DNA of 64,000 nt from Actinomycetota bacterium. Its GTDB lineage: Bacteria > Actinomycetota > Geothermincolia > Geothermincolales > RBG-13-55-18. The DNA lies in contig JACIXD010000009.1 of assembly GCA_014360645.1 (NCBI GenBank), positions 94,478-158,477 on the forward strand, written 5' to 3'. A program made the translations under genes and the position numbers. Positions 43,149 through 52,802 of the stretch are shown piece after piece. Below the pieces are notes generated by a model that saw only the letters and a list, made by a program, of their open reading frames with translations, was not told the DNA's origin and searched no databases. Positions within the stretch are counted from its first letter, which is position 1; each line of letters begins with the position of its first letter.

Positions 43149-44669
43149 ATGGAAGCCCTGAAGATAGCCGTCGTCGTCACCTACGTGGCCATCCTCCTCT
43201 ACATCGCCGTGCACGGCGCGCGCCGCACCAGATCCACCTCGGACTTCTTTCTCGGCGGCAGGAGTATAGGGCCCTGGATATCCGCCTTCGCCTACGGGAC
43301 CACCTATTTCTCCGCCGTCCTCTTCGTCGGATACGCCGGCAAGTTGGGATGGTCATATGGGTTCGGCACCCTCTGGATCGTGGCGGGGAACGTGCTGGTG
43401 GGCACCCTGCTGGCCTGGGTTCTGCTCGCGCGCCGCACCCGGCGCATGAGCGTGCGCATGAACGCCCTCACCATGCCGGAATTCCTGCAGGCGCGCTACG
43501 AGAGCGCCGCTCTCAAGCGCTTTTCGGCCGCGGTGATCTTCCTCTTTCTCCTTCCGTACGCCGCCTCCGTTTACATGGGGCTGTCCTACCTTTTCGAGAA
43601 CGTCCTGGGCATCGACTACAACCAGGCCCTGATCGCCATGGCCGCGCTGACTGGGATCTACCTGGTCACGGGGGGCTACTTCGCGGTGACCCTCACCGAC
43701 TTCGTGCAGGGCTCCATAATGCTGGCGGGCTCGGCTCTGCTGGTCGCTTTCGTGCTCTCAAAGGCGGGGCAGGTCAGCGGCGCTGGAATGGCGGGGGCCT
43801 TCGACGCGGTGCGTGGAACGCAGGTGCCGCAGCCTCCCAACGGCCCTCCCGCCTGGCTGGGCCTGCTCAGCCTGGTGGTATTGACCTCCCTCGGTCCCCT
43901 GGGCCTCCCGCAGATGATACAGAAATTTTACTCCGTCAAGGGGGAGCCGGTGATAAGGAAGGCGGCGGTGGTCTCCACCGCGTTCGCCCTCATCTGCACC
44001 TTCGGCGCCTATTTCTCTGGCGCCTTCACGCGCGTCTTCTTCTCCGCCGAGAAGGTCAGGGAGATCGGGGCCGACAACCTCATGCCCGTGCTCATCAACG
44101 ATTTCCTGCCCGCCGCGCTTACCATCATGATCCTGCTCCTCATCCTCTCCGCCTCCATGTCCACACTGTCCTCCCTGGTGCTGGTGTCCAGCTCAGCCGT
44201 GGCCATCGACCTTGCGGGAGGGGAACAGAGGCTGGGTGAAAAGCGGAGCACTATGCTCATGAGAGCGCTCTGCGCGCTTTTCGTGGCGGTCTCTTTGCTC
44301 ATCGCCCTCAAGCCCTGGACCTTCATCGTCAACATGATGGCCATATCCTGGGGGACGGTGACCGGCGCCTTCATCGCCCCCTATATCTACGGACTGTTCT
44401 GGAGAAAGGCCACTCGCGCGGGCGCATGGGCGGCCATGCTCGCGGGCATGGCCTGTTCCCTGGGCCTCTCCATGGGGCTTTCGGCGTGGTGGGCCGGCAG
44501 CGTGGGTCAGCCCTTCTCCCTGAGCACACCTTGGGTCCCCTTCGCGGGAGCCGTATCCATGCTCGTGCCCCTGGCGGTGCTTCCCGCGGTATCCTCCTTC
44601 ACCCGCAGGCCGTCCCGCGAAGCCCTGGAGCTCGCCTTCGGCGAGGACAGAGGAGCTCGGCGGCCGTGA
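43149..44669 (+). CDS. Sodium:solute symporter (SSS/PutP superfamily)
   Basis: 506 residues, about 13 membrane helices. FFLGGRSIGPWISAFAYGTT is the family start signature; GLPQMIQKFYSVK and SASMSTLSSLVLVSSSA carry the sodium-site helix residues. It imports an unknown solute with Na+ (family includes proline, pantothenate and acetate carriers). A TATAAT at 43097-43102 probably gives its -10, without a good -35. The downstream YihY gene begins 25 bp after its stop. Confidence 0.9.
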   Translation: MEALKIAVVVTYVAILLYIAVHGARRTRSTSDFFLGGRSIGPWISAFAYGTTYFSAVLFVGYAGKLGWSYGFGTLWIVAGNVLVGTLLAWVLLARRTRRMSVRMNALTMPEFLQARYESAALKRFSAAVIFLFLLPYAASVYMGLSYLFENVLGIDYNQALIAMAALTGIYLVTGGYFAVTLTDFVQGSIMLAGSALLVAFVLSKAGQVSGAGMAGAFDAVRGTQVPQPPNGPPAWLGLLSLVVLTSLGPLGLPQMIQKFYSVKGEPVIRKAAVVSTAFALICTFGAYFSGAFTRVFFSAEKVREIGADNLMPVLINDFLPAALTIMILLLILSASMSTLSSLVLVSSSAVAIDLAGGEQRLGEKRSTMLMRALCALFVAVSLLIALKPWTFIVNMMAISWGTVTGAFIAPYIYGLFWRKATRAGAWAAMLAGMACSLGLSMGLSAWWAGSVGQPFSLSTPWVPFAGAVSMLVPLAVLPAVSSFTRRPSREALELAFGEDRGARRP

Positions 44670-44694
44670 GGGGGAAGGACGGAGCCGCGGCGGC

Positions 44695-45561
44695 ATGGAA
44701 AACAATGACATGGTAAACACGAGGAAGTCCTTGCACGCGGCCCTGGAGGCCGTGAAGCGGGCAGCGGCCGGGGCGTGGGGAGAGTTCAGGCGATACAACG
44801 GCCCCCAGGCAGCGGCGGCCTTCGCCTTCTTCTGTTTCCTCTCCCTCCTAGCGCTGCTCTTCTTCTCGGGAGCGGTGCTCGGTTTCGTGCTCAAGGACCG
44901 ACCGGAGCTCCTGGAGCGCATCCTCTCCTATATCTCCGAAAACACCCCCGGCCTGACGGACACCGTCTCCGACGCCCTCCGGGCCTCCATAGACATGAGG
45001 GGGATCCTGAGCGCGGGCGGCGCCCTCGGCCTGCTCTTCACGGGCACCAGGGTGGCCGACTCGCTGCAGGTATGGCTATGCGGCATGTGGGGGGTGGAGG
45101 TCCCGCGTTTTATCCGGCGCAAGGCGAAAAGTCTCGCTATCCTCGCCTTTGTAGCGGTTACGGGCCTGCTGGGCTTCGGGCTCCATGCCGCCTTCCTCCT
45201 CGCCGGCAGGTGGCAGGGCTGGCTCAACCTCTTCGCGGGCCTCTTCTCCTTTGTCCTCTCCACGCTCATCATCTTCGCCGCCTTGCTCTTCATCTACTCC
45301 TATGGGGTGGAGTTGAAGCTGGGCTGGGGCAGGGCGTGGAAGGGGGCGCTCTTCACCGCCCTGCTGGTGAACCCCGTGCAGCTGCTGCTCACCTGGTACT
45401 ACTCCAACCTGGGAGACTTCACGGCCGTCTACGGCTCCTTCGCAGGGGTGGTGCTGACCATCATCATCATCTACTACGCCGGATATATAATCTTCCTGGG
45501 AGCCGCGCTCAACCGTTTCCTGGCAAAGGGACATGAGCAGCATGAGAGGAGAGGAGGATGA
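44695..45561 (+). CDS. YihY/BrkB-family membrane protein
   Basis: 288 residues with about six helices. AAAAFAFFCFLSLLALLFF, the conserved turn ALGLLFTGTRVADSLQ, and SYGVELKLGWGRAWKGALF are typical family landmarks, ending with GYIIFLGAALNRFL. Function of the family is uncertain (once called RNase BN in error). It lies between a symporter and a peptidase gene; the stop overlaps the next start (ATGA type), so they are co-translated. Confidence 0.9.
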   Translation: MENNDMVNTRKSLHAALEAVKRAAAGAWGEFRRYNGPQAAAAFAFFCFLSLLALLFFSGAVLGFVLKDRPELLERILSYISENTPGLTDTVSDALRASIDMRGILSAGGALGLLFTGTRVADSLQVWLCGMWGVEVPRFIRRKAKSLAILAFVAVTGLLGFGLHAAFLLAGRWQGWLNLFAGLFSFVLSTLIIFAALLFIYSYGVELKLGWGRAWKGALFTALLVNPVQLLLTWYYSNLGDFTAVYGSFAGVVLTIIIIYYAGYIIFLGAALNRFLAKGHEQHERRGG

Positions 45562-46751
45562 TGGAAGGTCTTGTCTCTTACATGCACGGGCTGGTGGACC
45601 GCGTGATGAGGGAGATAGGGCCGCGGGAATCCTGCAGCGAGGCCGAGAGGCGGCTGGGGCGCCTGTTCGCGGAGGAGATAGGGCCGGCCTGCGAGCGCGT
45701 GGAGGTGGAGGAGTTCACCTGCGCACCCAAGGCCTTCCTGGGATTCTTCCCCTACCTGGTGCTGCTCTACCTGGCGGGGGTAGCGCTGTACTATGTCCTG
45801 CCCCCATTATCGCTTATCCTCTCCGCTATCGGCCTGGGGGTGCTCTTCTTCGAGGTCATCCGCTACCGCGAGCTCATAGACCCTTTCTTCCCCAAGCGCA
45901 AGGGTCAGAACGTGGCCGGTTTCGTGAAACCGCGCGGCGAGGCCAGGAAGAGGGTCATCGTCTCCGCCCACCTCGACTCCGCCTACGAGTTCAAGGTCTG
46001 GTACTGGCTCAAGGGGCTGGCGGTGCCCGCCATGGCCCTGGCCTTCCTGGCCCCCCTGCTCCTGCTGGGAGCCAGCCTGGCGCGCACCATCGCCGACTCC
46101 CGCGGCGTGCCTGACAACGCGGTCTTTTCGGCATTGGGCATCGCATGCATCGCCCTCTCCCCTCTGGTCGCGGTCTTCGCCTTCTTCCATACCGGGGACG
46201 TGGTCCCGGGGGCCATGGACGACATGGCGGGCATCGCCGTGCTGGCCGGCCTGGCAAGGCACTTCGCTTCGGCGGGGGGGAGTGATGCCTTCTACCCCGA
46301 GCACACCGAGGTCATCCTGCTCGCGCTGTCCTCGGAGGAGGCGGGCCTCAGGGGTGCCAAGCGCTACGCCGCCCGCCACAAGAAGGAGTTCGCGCGCACC
46401 CCCACCTACGCGGTCTTCCTCGACGGCATCTACGACGAGAAACACCTCACCGTCTTCAGGAAAGAGCTGTGGTGCGGGGCGAAGATGGATCCCTACCTGG
46501 TGGGCCTGGCCGAGGAGGCCGCCGCGTCCTGCGGATGCCCCATCAAGAACACGGTGATGGCGGTGGGGGCGACCGACGGCAGCGCCTTCGCGCGCGAGGG
46601 CATCGCCTCGGTTTCCATATGCTGCCAGGACTCCAGCCGACTGGTCCCCAACTACCACACCCGCCACGACACCATAGAATATGTGCGGCCCGAGTCCCTG
46701 GAGGTCAGCCTGCGCCTGGTGCTGGAAATGCTGCGCCGCATAGACTCCTGA
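45558..46751 (+). CDS. Membrane-inserted M28-family metallopeptidase
   Basis: 397 residues. Zinc-ligand motifs in order: VSAHLDSAYE (His), GAMDDMAGIAVL (Asp), ALSSEEAGLRGAKRYA (catalytic Glu and ligand), FLDGI (Asp) and YHTRHDTIEYV (His). Unusually, a hydrophobic hairpin (AMALAFLAPLLLLGA and CIALSPLVAVFAFF) is inserted between the first two ligands, and another pair of helices precedes the domain. An aminopeptidase tethered to the membrane is inferred. Starts in an ATGATG; its end overlaps the convergent flavoprotein gene by 47 bp. Confidence 0.88.
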   Translation: MMEGLVSYMHGLVDRVMREIGPRESCSEAERRLGRLFAEEIGPACERVEVEEFTCAPKAFLGFFPYLVLLYLAGVALYYVLPPLSLILSAIGLGVLFFEVIRYRELIDPFFPKRKGQNVAGFVKPRGEARKRVIVSAHLDSAYEFKVWYWLKGLAVPAMALAFLAPLLLLGASLARTIADSRGVPDNAVFSALGIACIALSPLVAVFAFFHTGDVVPGAMDDMAGIAVLAGLARHFASAGGSDAFYPEHTEVILLALSSEEAGLRGAKRYAARHKKEFARTPTYAVFLDGIYDEKHLTVFRKELWCGAKMDPYLVGLAEEAAASCGCPIKNTVMAVGATDGSAFAREGIASVSICCQDSSRLVPNYHTRHDTIEYVRPESLEVSLRLVLEMLRRIDS

Positions 46752-48015
46752 GCAGCGCGGCGGGCCCTCCCACCTCCCGCACCCATCCCGGCAGGGTGGC
46801 GGCCATGTCGCGCAGGGCCATGGCCCAGAACCCCGCCGAGTAGAACACCCGGCCCTCCTCGCGCCCCGAGAAGACGGCGGCGTAGTGATCGACCACGTTC
46901 GCCTCTCCCCGCGGCTTGCGCATGGTGGCCATGTTGAAGAAGAAGCTCGGCTGCAGGCGGTTGTTCTGCAGGCAGTAGGTCTTGCCCACGAAATATAGGG
47001 GGAAGAAGGGCGCGGCGACGAGCCGGCGCGCATAGCCCCGGAAGGAGAAGTCGCCGCCGTCCAGCGCCGCCGCTATCTCCTGCGCCGCCGCCCGCGCGGA
47101 GTCCGCGCATATCGCCAGCCCCTCGCCGGTGAAAGGGTCCACCCCCACCTGCTCGCCCACGAAGAGCACGCGTTCCAGGGCCACGCGCTGGAAAGGAGTG
47201 TATTCCCGCTCGGGATAAGGCCTGAAACGCAGGCCCTCCGGGACCATGGCGGCGATCTCAGGGTGATGCCGCAGGACGGCGTAAAAGGCTTCCCTCAGGC
47301 GCGTATATCCTCCCCTGCCGAAGGTCCCTCCCGAGATGCCCGCGTTGACCACCGGCTCCCCGCGCTCGTCCAGGGAGGGAAAGAACCATACGTAACCGGG
47401 CATGCCGTATTTGGGCACGCTGAAATCCATCATCAAGCAATCTCGCAGTGCCGGGGAGTCCGGGTCGCGCGGGAAATCCGCCTGGAGGAGCAGGCTCTTG
47501 CGTCCCCGGTGGGGAAGACCGAACCAGTGCCTGCTGCTCCCGTTGACGCCGTCCGCCCCCACCAGCACCTCCGCGCGGTGGGTAGAGCCCGCCCCGTCCA
47601 GGACCACCACCCCGCGGCGCTCGCGATAGGCGCCCTTCGCGTGCACGCGGGTGCGCACCTCCGCCCCCCTCCGGCGGGCCGCATCCAGGAGCAGGTCGTC
47701 GAAGGCGCTTCTCCTGGTCACGAAGCACCTGCCGTTCCCGAAGGCGGGATGGCACACCTCCTTCTCGAAATAGACGGAAAACCTTTCCACCGGCACCCTG
47801 GGCAGCGCCTCAAGCGACACGCCGAGCTCCTCCAGGGCGTCGGTGACCCTCCCGCTCACGCCGCCGCCGCAGACCTTTTCCCTGGGAAACTCCCGGGCCT
47901 CCAGCAGGAGGATCTCCCCCGCCAGCTCCGGGCGTAGGCGCAGCAGCCAGAGGGCGGTCATTGATCCCGACGGCCCGCCGCCCACGATGATGACCCTGTA
48001 GCGCTTGGTGTCCAT
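46705..48015 (-). CDS. Geranylgeranyl reductase-family FAD-dependent oxidoreductase
   Basis: 436 residues. FAD site VIIVGGGPSGSMTALWLL at the N-terminus, the family hallmark PREKVCGGGVSG, VGADGVNGSSRHW and the second FAD motif VGEQVGVDPFTGEGLA. Such enzymes reduce isoprenoid double bonds (in chlorophyll, menaquinone or lipid chains) or hydroxylate quinones. ATG at 48015. Its last 47 bases overlap the convergent peptidase gene. Confidence 0.92.
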   Translation of the reverse strand: MDTKRYRVIIVGGGPSGSMTALWLLRLRPELAGEILLLEAREFPREKVCGGGVSGRVTDALEELGVSLEALPRVPVERFSVYFEKEVCHPAFGNGRCFVTRRSAFDDLLLDAARRRGAEVRTRVHAKGAYRERRGVVVLDGAGSTHRAEVLVGADGVNGSSRHWFGLPHRGRKSLLLQADFPRDPDSPALRDCLMMDFSVPKYGMPGYVWFFPSLDERGEPVVNAGISGGTFGRGGYTRLREAFYAVLRHHPEIAAMVPEGLRFRPYPEREYTPFQRVALERVLFVGEQVGVDPFTGEGLAICADSARAAAQEIAAALDGGDFSFRGYARRLVAAPFFPLYFVGKTYCLQNNRLQPSFFFNMATMRKPRGEANVVDHYAAVFSGREEGRVFYSAGFWAMALRDMAATLPGWVREVGGPAALLRSLCGAAFPAPGAG

Positions 48016-48733
48016 GTTTCACGCCGCCTTCTACTCAAGCCCGGCGGGGTTCCCGACTCCGGCGAGCGGCTCATCCGTGTATTTCCCCGCCCGTGCCGCC
48101 CCGGGTTACCGCCGCGCCTCATGCGCGGCGGCCCTATGCCGGCGGCCCGCGGCCCGGCTGCCCCCGGCCTCTTCGGTGCCCGGCGCCTTGAAGATTCTAC
48201 TTTCGCGCCGTCCCCGCTTCAATCCCCGCTCCGGACTGTTATCATCCCTTCTCCGCCTTTCCGCTCCGGCCTCCATGTCCTCCGACCCCAACCCCCTACG
48301 GCCGGAGCAAGCGACGTTCCCCGCCCCCTGTTCTTTTCGGCAGAAGATGCCGGGGGCAAAAGGCCGTGTGCCACGGACGGGGCCACGAGCACTGTGGCCT
48401 CTGCGGGAGCGGCACCTGCGCCCGCCGGGGGACGGTTCCCGCACGGCCGCTTTCAGCAGGCGCTTCTCGGGACAGGAGGATCCGACTCCGCTTGGGGGAC
48501 ACCCGCCGTTCGAACACCGCCTCGCGCAGGGCGAAGGCGCCCGGACCCGCCTCCTGGCCTTGGCGCCGCTATCGGGGTCGGCCGGCGCTAAACGCTTTTC
48601 CGCCCTTTGCCGACAAGTAATAGCGGTGCAGGCATGTCGCCGCTGCTGCGACCCGCCCGGCACGGCCGCCGATCACGCCAACGGGCATGCGGGGAGGACG
48701 GCAGGGGGACAGGAACAGGGAGGGAAGATCACC
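48016..48733. other. Long non-coding gap
   Basis: About 720 bp between divergent genes. Several open frames cross it, including an upstream extension of the next gene, but none has coding composition, a ribosome binding site or recognisable similarity. The ribosome binding site GGGAGG for the next gene is at 48718-48723. Confidence 0.4.
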
Positions 48734-49819
48734 TTGCCCATCATGAAGTGCCCCAGGTGCGGGTTTCCCTTCATGTTCTCCCGCATCATCAGATGGAACG
48801 CCAACGGCACCATCACCGAGCGCATGATGCCCGACCTGCGCGCCGTGCTCATGGAGGCCGATCTCTTCAACACCCTTTTCGCCCGCATCGAGGACAAGAT
48901 GGGCATCTCCATCTCCCACCTCGTCTTCGAGGCGCAGAGAAACGCGGCCAAGGAGGTCATCGACGGCGTGCTCAACCGCTTTCCCTTCTCCCTGGCCCGG
49001 CTCGGTCCCAACCGGAGGGCAGTGGTGCGGGTCTTCTGCACCGTGGCCGTGGTGACCGGCCAGTCTTACGCCAGGGCGTTGCGCTACCGTCCGGGCCAGG
49101 GCGGAGAGGCGGTCATCCGCAACCCCTACAACCGCGAGCTCATGGCGGCCATAGTCCTCGGCGCCTTCGAGAGCCTGGAGCGTATGCCCTTCGAGCACAC
49201 CTGGGCCGAGATCGACGGCGAGGACGTCATCATCATCACCGTCTCGCGGGAAAAACCGGAGATCTCGGAGCGCCTGGCGGTGCGCATGCCGCCCCTGAAG
49301 CCCGGCGACCTCTCCTTCCCACGCTGCCGCATCTGCGGCGTCCCGGCGCAGCTGTCATTCCTGCGCTGGCGGGAGGACGAGGGGATCATCGTGGACACTC
49401 GCCGCGACGTGCGCATGGCTTTCCTCGACGGCTTTACGCCCACCACCGTATTCCGCGAACTAGAAAAAGAGCTCGGGGAGGATATCTATCCCCTGATCAT
49501 CGCGGCGCAGAAGGAGGCGACCCACCGCCACCTCGACGATCTTAAGCTGATAACCCGGGAGGACAGGATGTCGCCGGGCGGCAGCCGCGCCATCTACGAG
49601 AGGATCATGGCCTCCCTTCCTCTCTTCGGCCAGGGAAACCCGGTATCCCTGCGCATGGAAGGCGGGCGCCTCGAGGTCACGGTGGAGAACCCCTACAACG
49701 ACCACCTGCTCGCCGGCCACATGGCGGCCATATACGAGGCGGTGGAGGGCGTGGAATCGGAGGTGGAATGGGATAAACCCGATCCCTTCACCGTCGTCTT
49801 CACCGTAAGGCCAAGTTAA
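48734..49819 (+). CDS. Uncharacterised duplicated zinc-ribbon protein (paralogue B)
   Basis: 361 residues, the second member of the family at 22.3 kb. Two halves: first with MKCPRCGFPFMF, a W-NANGTITE turn, ADLFNTLFARIEDKMGISIS and NPYNRELMAAIVLGAFESLE; second with PRCRICGVPAQL, ELEKELGEDIYPLIIAAQKE and NPYNDHLLAGHMAAIYEAVE. Each half ends in a strand pair (DVIIITVSRE; FTVVFTV). The NPYN-x5-AG helix is the best family signature. TTG 48734 has GGGAGG ten bases upstream; ATG 48743 is possible. Soluble, no signal. Tail to tail with a truncated esterase gene. Function unknown. Confidence 0.8.
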   Translation: MPIMKCPRCGFPFMFSRIIRWNANGTITERMMPDLRAVLMEADLFNTLFARIEDKMGISISHLVFEAQRNAAKEVIDGVLNRFPFSLARLGPNRRAVVRVFCTVAVVTGQSYARALRYRPGQGGEAVIRNPYNRELMAAIVLGAFESLERMPFEHTWAEIDGEDVIIITVSREKPEISERLAVRMPPLKPGDLSFPRCRICGVPAQLSFLRWREDEGIIVDTRRDVRMAFLDGFTPTTVFRELEKELGEDIYPLIIAAQKEATHRHLDDLKLITREDRMSPGGSRAIYERIMASLPLFGQGNPVSLRMEGGRLEVTVENPYNDHLLAGHMAAIYEAVEGVESEVEWDKPDPFTVVFTVRPS

Positions 49820-50142
49820 CGGAACAGCCCGTCGGGATAGGCTACGAGGAAGCCACGCGCGCCGGCGATGTCGCTGAGGTGGGTCAGCTTCTCCATGCCC
49901 GCGCCGTCGCCGCCTCCACCGTGGAAGGCGAAGAGTAGGGGAAGCGCCTCTTTCCCGTCGTAAGCGGGTGAGAGGTGCAGCAGGTAGGTGCGCTCGACCC
50001 CCGCATAGTCGAGCGACGCGGATATATCCCGGTCTCCTTCCGTCTCTGCGGGGCTCCCCTTGTCACGCCGGCATGAAGCGGCGGTGAAGGTCGCTGCGCA
50101 GAGCGTCAGGGTCAAACCAGCGAAAATGATCCTTCTCAACAC
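49816..50142 (-). pseudogene. Truncated polyhydroxybutyrate-depolymerase-like lipoprotein esterase
   Basis: 108 residues beginning with a lipoprotein signal (RRIIFAGLTLTLCAATFTAASC). The mature part reads YLLHLSPAYDGKEALPLLF and FHGGGGDGAGMEKLTHLS, then FLVAYPDGL, the N-terminal third of LpqC/PHB depolymerase esterases with the oxyanion HGGG. It stops after YPDGLFR, before the GxSxG nucleophile, exactly where it meets the end of the convergent zinc-ribbon gene. Start GTG 50142 has AGGAGG six bases upstream. A rearrangement probably removed the rest. Confidence 0.8.
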
Positions 50143-50274
50143 ATGCGGCCTCCTGTGCGATAACGGTCATGTCCTCATGTCCGAACCACATGTTCAATTA
50201 TTATATTGTGGTCATGTGACGTGACGACTGCGGGGCCGGCATGCCGGCTCCTCGGATCGCGAGGAGGTCTTCGC

Positions 50275-50943
50275 ATGAGCGCATCCTTTCACAACCTGGA
50301 GACGCCCTATACCCGGCTGCATCCCGAACGCTGCGCCCTTCTGGTCATCGACGCCCAGAACGACTGGGGAGACCCGGGCGGGGTGAAGCCCATGCCGGAC
50401 CTTGAACGCGTCATGCCCAACCTCGTGGAGGTGGTGGAAACCTTCCGCCGCGCGGAGCGCCTCATCATCCACGTGGTGCGCCTCTACCTGGAGGACGCGA
50501 GCAACGTCGACCTCTGTCGCAGGTGGCAGTTCGAGCGGGGCGAGACGCGAGCGGTGGTGGCGGGCTCCTGGGGATCGCAGCTGGTCTCCGCCCTCAACCC
50601 CACAGGAGCGGAGCTGGACTTCCCCGCGCTGCTGGAGGGGCGCATGCAGGAGCTGAGCCCGCGCGAGTTCATCATGTACAAGCCCCGCTTCGGCGCCTTC
50701 CACCGTACCCCCCTCAAGGACTTCCTGGACGCAAGGGATATCGACAGCGTGGTCATCGCGGGCATCACCTTCCCCAACTGCGTGCTCGCCACCCAGCTGG
50801 GGGCGACGGACAACGACCTCCGGGTGGGACTCGTGCCCGAGGCATGCACTCAGACGGAAGAAGCGGGACTGCGGGCCATGCAGAATAAGGGCGTGCAGCT
50901 GATGAGCGTGGAGGGACTCAAGGCGTTTCTGGGCACGGCCTGA
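50275..50943 (+). CDS. Isochorismatase-family cysteine hydrolase
   Basis: 222 residues. The Asp-Lys-Cys triad is visible: LLVIDAQNDWGD, MYKPRFGAF and GITFPNCVLATQLGATD, with the cis-peptide-like IAGI-T before the Cys strand. Family members hydrolyse isochorismate, nicotinamide, N-carbamoyl or similar amides/ethers. ATG 50275 fixed by GAGGAGG seven bases upstream. Single gene; substrate unknown. Confidence 0.92.
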   Translation: MSASFHNLETPYTRLHPERCALLVIDAQNDWGDPGGVKPMPDLERVMPNLVEVVETFRRAERLIIHVVRLYLEDASNVDLCRRWQFERGETRAVVAGSWGSQLVSALNPTGAELDFPALLEGRMQELSPREFIMYKPRFGAFHRTPLKDFLDARDIDSVVIAGITFPNCVLATQLGATDNDLRVGLVPEACTQTEEAGLRAMQNKGVQLMSVEGLKAFLGTA

Positions 50944-51111
50944 GCCCGGGCCCGCCCTCCCGCTTCCTCACCTGGGAAGGCGAACATCACCCATACAGGC
51001 CTTCCCATGAAAATGAGCGGCGGCGAGGGCCGGCTCTCCCCTTCCCGAAAGGACCCGGGCGGGGCCTGTCTCGAGAGGGCCAGGCACCCCTTCGGTCCGG
51101 TACGGAATGAG

Positions 51112-52593
51112 CTATGAGGTTGCGGGTATGGGCGACAATTCCAGGGTGTAGGCCGCTGCCTCGGGCATGCCCTGGGGCAGGGTGATGACAAGGTCGCTTC
51201 CCCGCTGCCTCCAGCTCAGGGGCCTGTCGTTCCCCAACAGGCGCACCGTGGTGCTCACCCCCGCCTTCAGTCCCTGCAGAGTGACCTTTCTTCCCGCGGG
51301 CCGGTCCAGGAGTACCGCGAAGAGGCTGCCAGCATCTCCCCGCTGCGTGAAGCGGACCCTCACCGCGCCGCCATCCGCGCTTCCCTCCGCCCTCACCCAG
51401 GGACGGGTGCCGTATATGGCGTCTCCGTTGACGCGCAGCCAGTCCCCCATGCCCCGCAGCACCTCGAGCTGCGTCTCAGGGATGGTCCCGTCGCTCCTGG
51501 GGCCTATGCCCAGAAGCAGGTTGCCGTTCTTGCTCACCACGTCGACCAGTGATTCCACCAGTTCCTCGGCGGAGAGCAGATGACCGGTGTTCTCTTCCTC
51601 CTGCCGGTTGTAGGCGAAAGACCATCCGATGCCCCTGCAGGTCTCCCACTTGAGCTTTCTGATCCCGTCCATGACCCGGTACTCGGGGGTGAAGAAGTCG
51701 AAGTGCACGAAAGGCGGCACCTCGTCCGACCCGTCCCAGATGGACATGCTGTAGAGCTGCTCCAAGGGGTTCTGCATCCACCTGTCGTTGATGGCGCCGT
51801 CGGGCACGACACGGTAATAATCCGCCCACAGGGCCCAGCGGTCGAGGGCGCTCGGTATGCCGATATCTCCCCAGAGCACGTCGGGGCGGTAGCGCTCGAT
51901 GAGCTCGCGCAGGTGATCCTCCACATAGCGGGTGAACTCCGGGGTCTGGGGGATGTGGGACATGAGGTCGAGCACGCCGGTTATGGCGCGGTCCTCCGTG
52001 AAGGTCCAGTCCAACCCCGGCGAATAATAGAGCCCCATCCTCATGCCTCGGGCCCTCACCGCCGCGCAGAGGTCCCCCACCACATCCCGCTCACAGTGCC
52101 AGCCGGGCCGCAGGGGGTTCTCGTGCTCGGTGGGCCACAGGCAGTAGCCGTCATGGTGCTTGCCGGTGAGGACCACGTACTTGACCCCGGCATCCTGGAA
52201 TATGTCGGCCCATTCCTCGAGGTCCGCCTCCCTCGCATCGTCATTAAAAAGAGGGCCGAAATCGTAGTAGGAAAAACCCTCCCCGTAGGTCTCCCGGTGG
52301 TACTGCTGCGTGGGGCTTCCCTCTATCTTCATGGAGTTCCAGTACCACTCCGCGTAGGGATGGTGCTTGAAGAAATCTGGTTGGAAGAAATCGCCGGGTT
52401 CCTCGAGAGGCGCCCAGCCGGGCACGTTGTAAGGCCCGTAGTGGACGAGCACGCCGAACTTGGCGTCCTGGAACCACTCCGGCACCTGGTGGGAGTTCAC
52501 CAACACATAATCGTCCAAGGTACAGCCCGGAAGGGGCAGCAGTACGAGAGCCGGAACGAACAACAGCAGCACCCAACTGGTTCTCCTGCGCAT
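51112..52593 (-). CDS. Alpha-L-fucosidase-type glycoside hydrolase (GH29), lipoprotein
   Basis: 493 residues. Signal and lipobox (RRRTSWVLLLFVPALVLL, then PLPGC) put it on the outer face of the membrane. GH29 landmarks: WFQDAKFGVLVHYG, KYVVLTGKHHDGYCLW, MGLYYSPGLDW, YRPDVLWGDIGIP (nucleophile Asp) and NGNLLLGIGPRSDGTI, then a small beta domain. It would release fucose from extracellular glycans. ATG 52593 is preferred because it gives a clean signal peptide; the frame stays open 46 codons further up. Confidence 0.92.
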   Translation of the reverse strand: MRRRTSWVLLLFVPALVLLPLPGCTLDDYVLVNSHQVPEWFQDAKFGVLVHYGPYNVPGWAPLEEPGDFFQPDFFKHHPYAEWYWNSMKIEGSPTQQYHRETYGEGFSYYDFGPLFNDDAREADLEEWADIFQDAGVKYVVLTGKHHDGYCLWPTEHENPLRPGWHCERDVVGDLCAAVRARGMRMGLYYSPGLDWTFTEDRAITGVLDLMSHIPQTPEFTRYVEDHLRELIERYRPDVLWGDIGIPSALDRWALWADYYRVVPDGAINDRWMQNPLEQLYSMSIWDGSDEVPPFVHFDFFTPEYRVMDGIRKLKWETCRGIGWSFAYNRQEEENTGHLLSAEELVESLVDVVSKNGNLLLGIGPRSDGTIPETQLEVLRGMGDWLRVNGDAIYGTRPWVRAEGSADGGAVRVRFTQRGDAGSLFAVLLDRPAGRKVTLQGLKAGVSTTVRLLGNDRPLSWRQRGSDLVITLPQGMPEAAAYTLELSPIPATS

Positions 52594-52802
52594 CCTGTAT
52601 CCCCCCTTGCTCATCCCCCGCATTCCCCCTCCCATGCCCGCGGGCGAATCGCTCCGCGGCGGCATGATCGTGCGGGTTTTTCCCTCTCCTGCCCGGCGCG
52701 TGGGACACCACAGAGCCCCCCGGCTCCCCACCGCCTTTATCGATCATACCATCGATCTCCAGGACTGACATCAGACATGAGATCGAGCGACAGCCTCGCC
52801 TT

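Noticed and set aside
48005..48733. In-frame upstream extension of zinc-ribbon paralogue B by about 240 codons
   Set aside because: The extension has no ribosome binding site, composition of random GC-rich DNA and no counterpart in paralogue A; TTG 48734 has a GGGAGG site.
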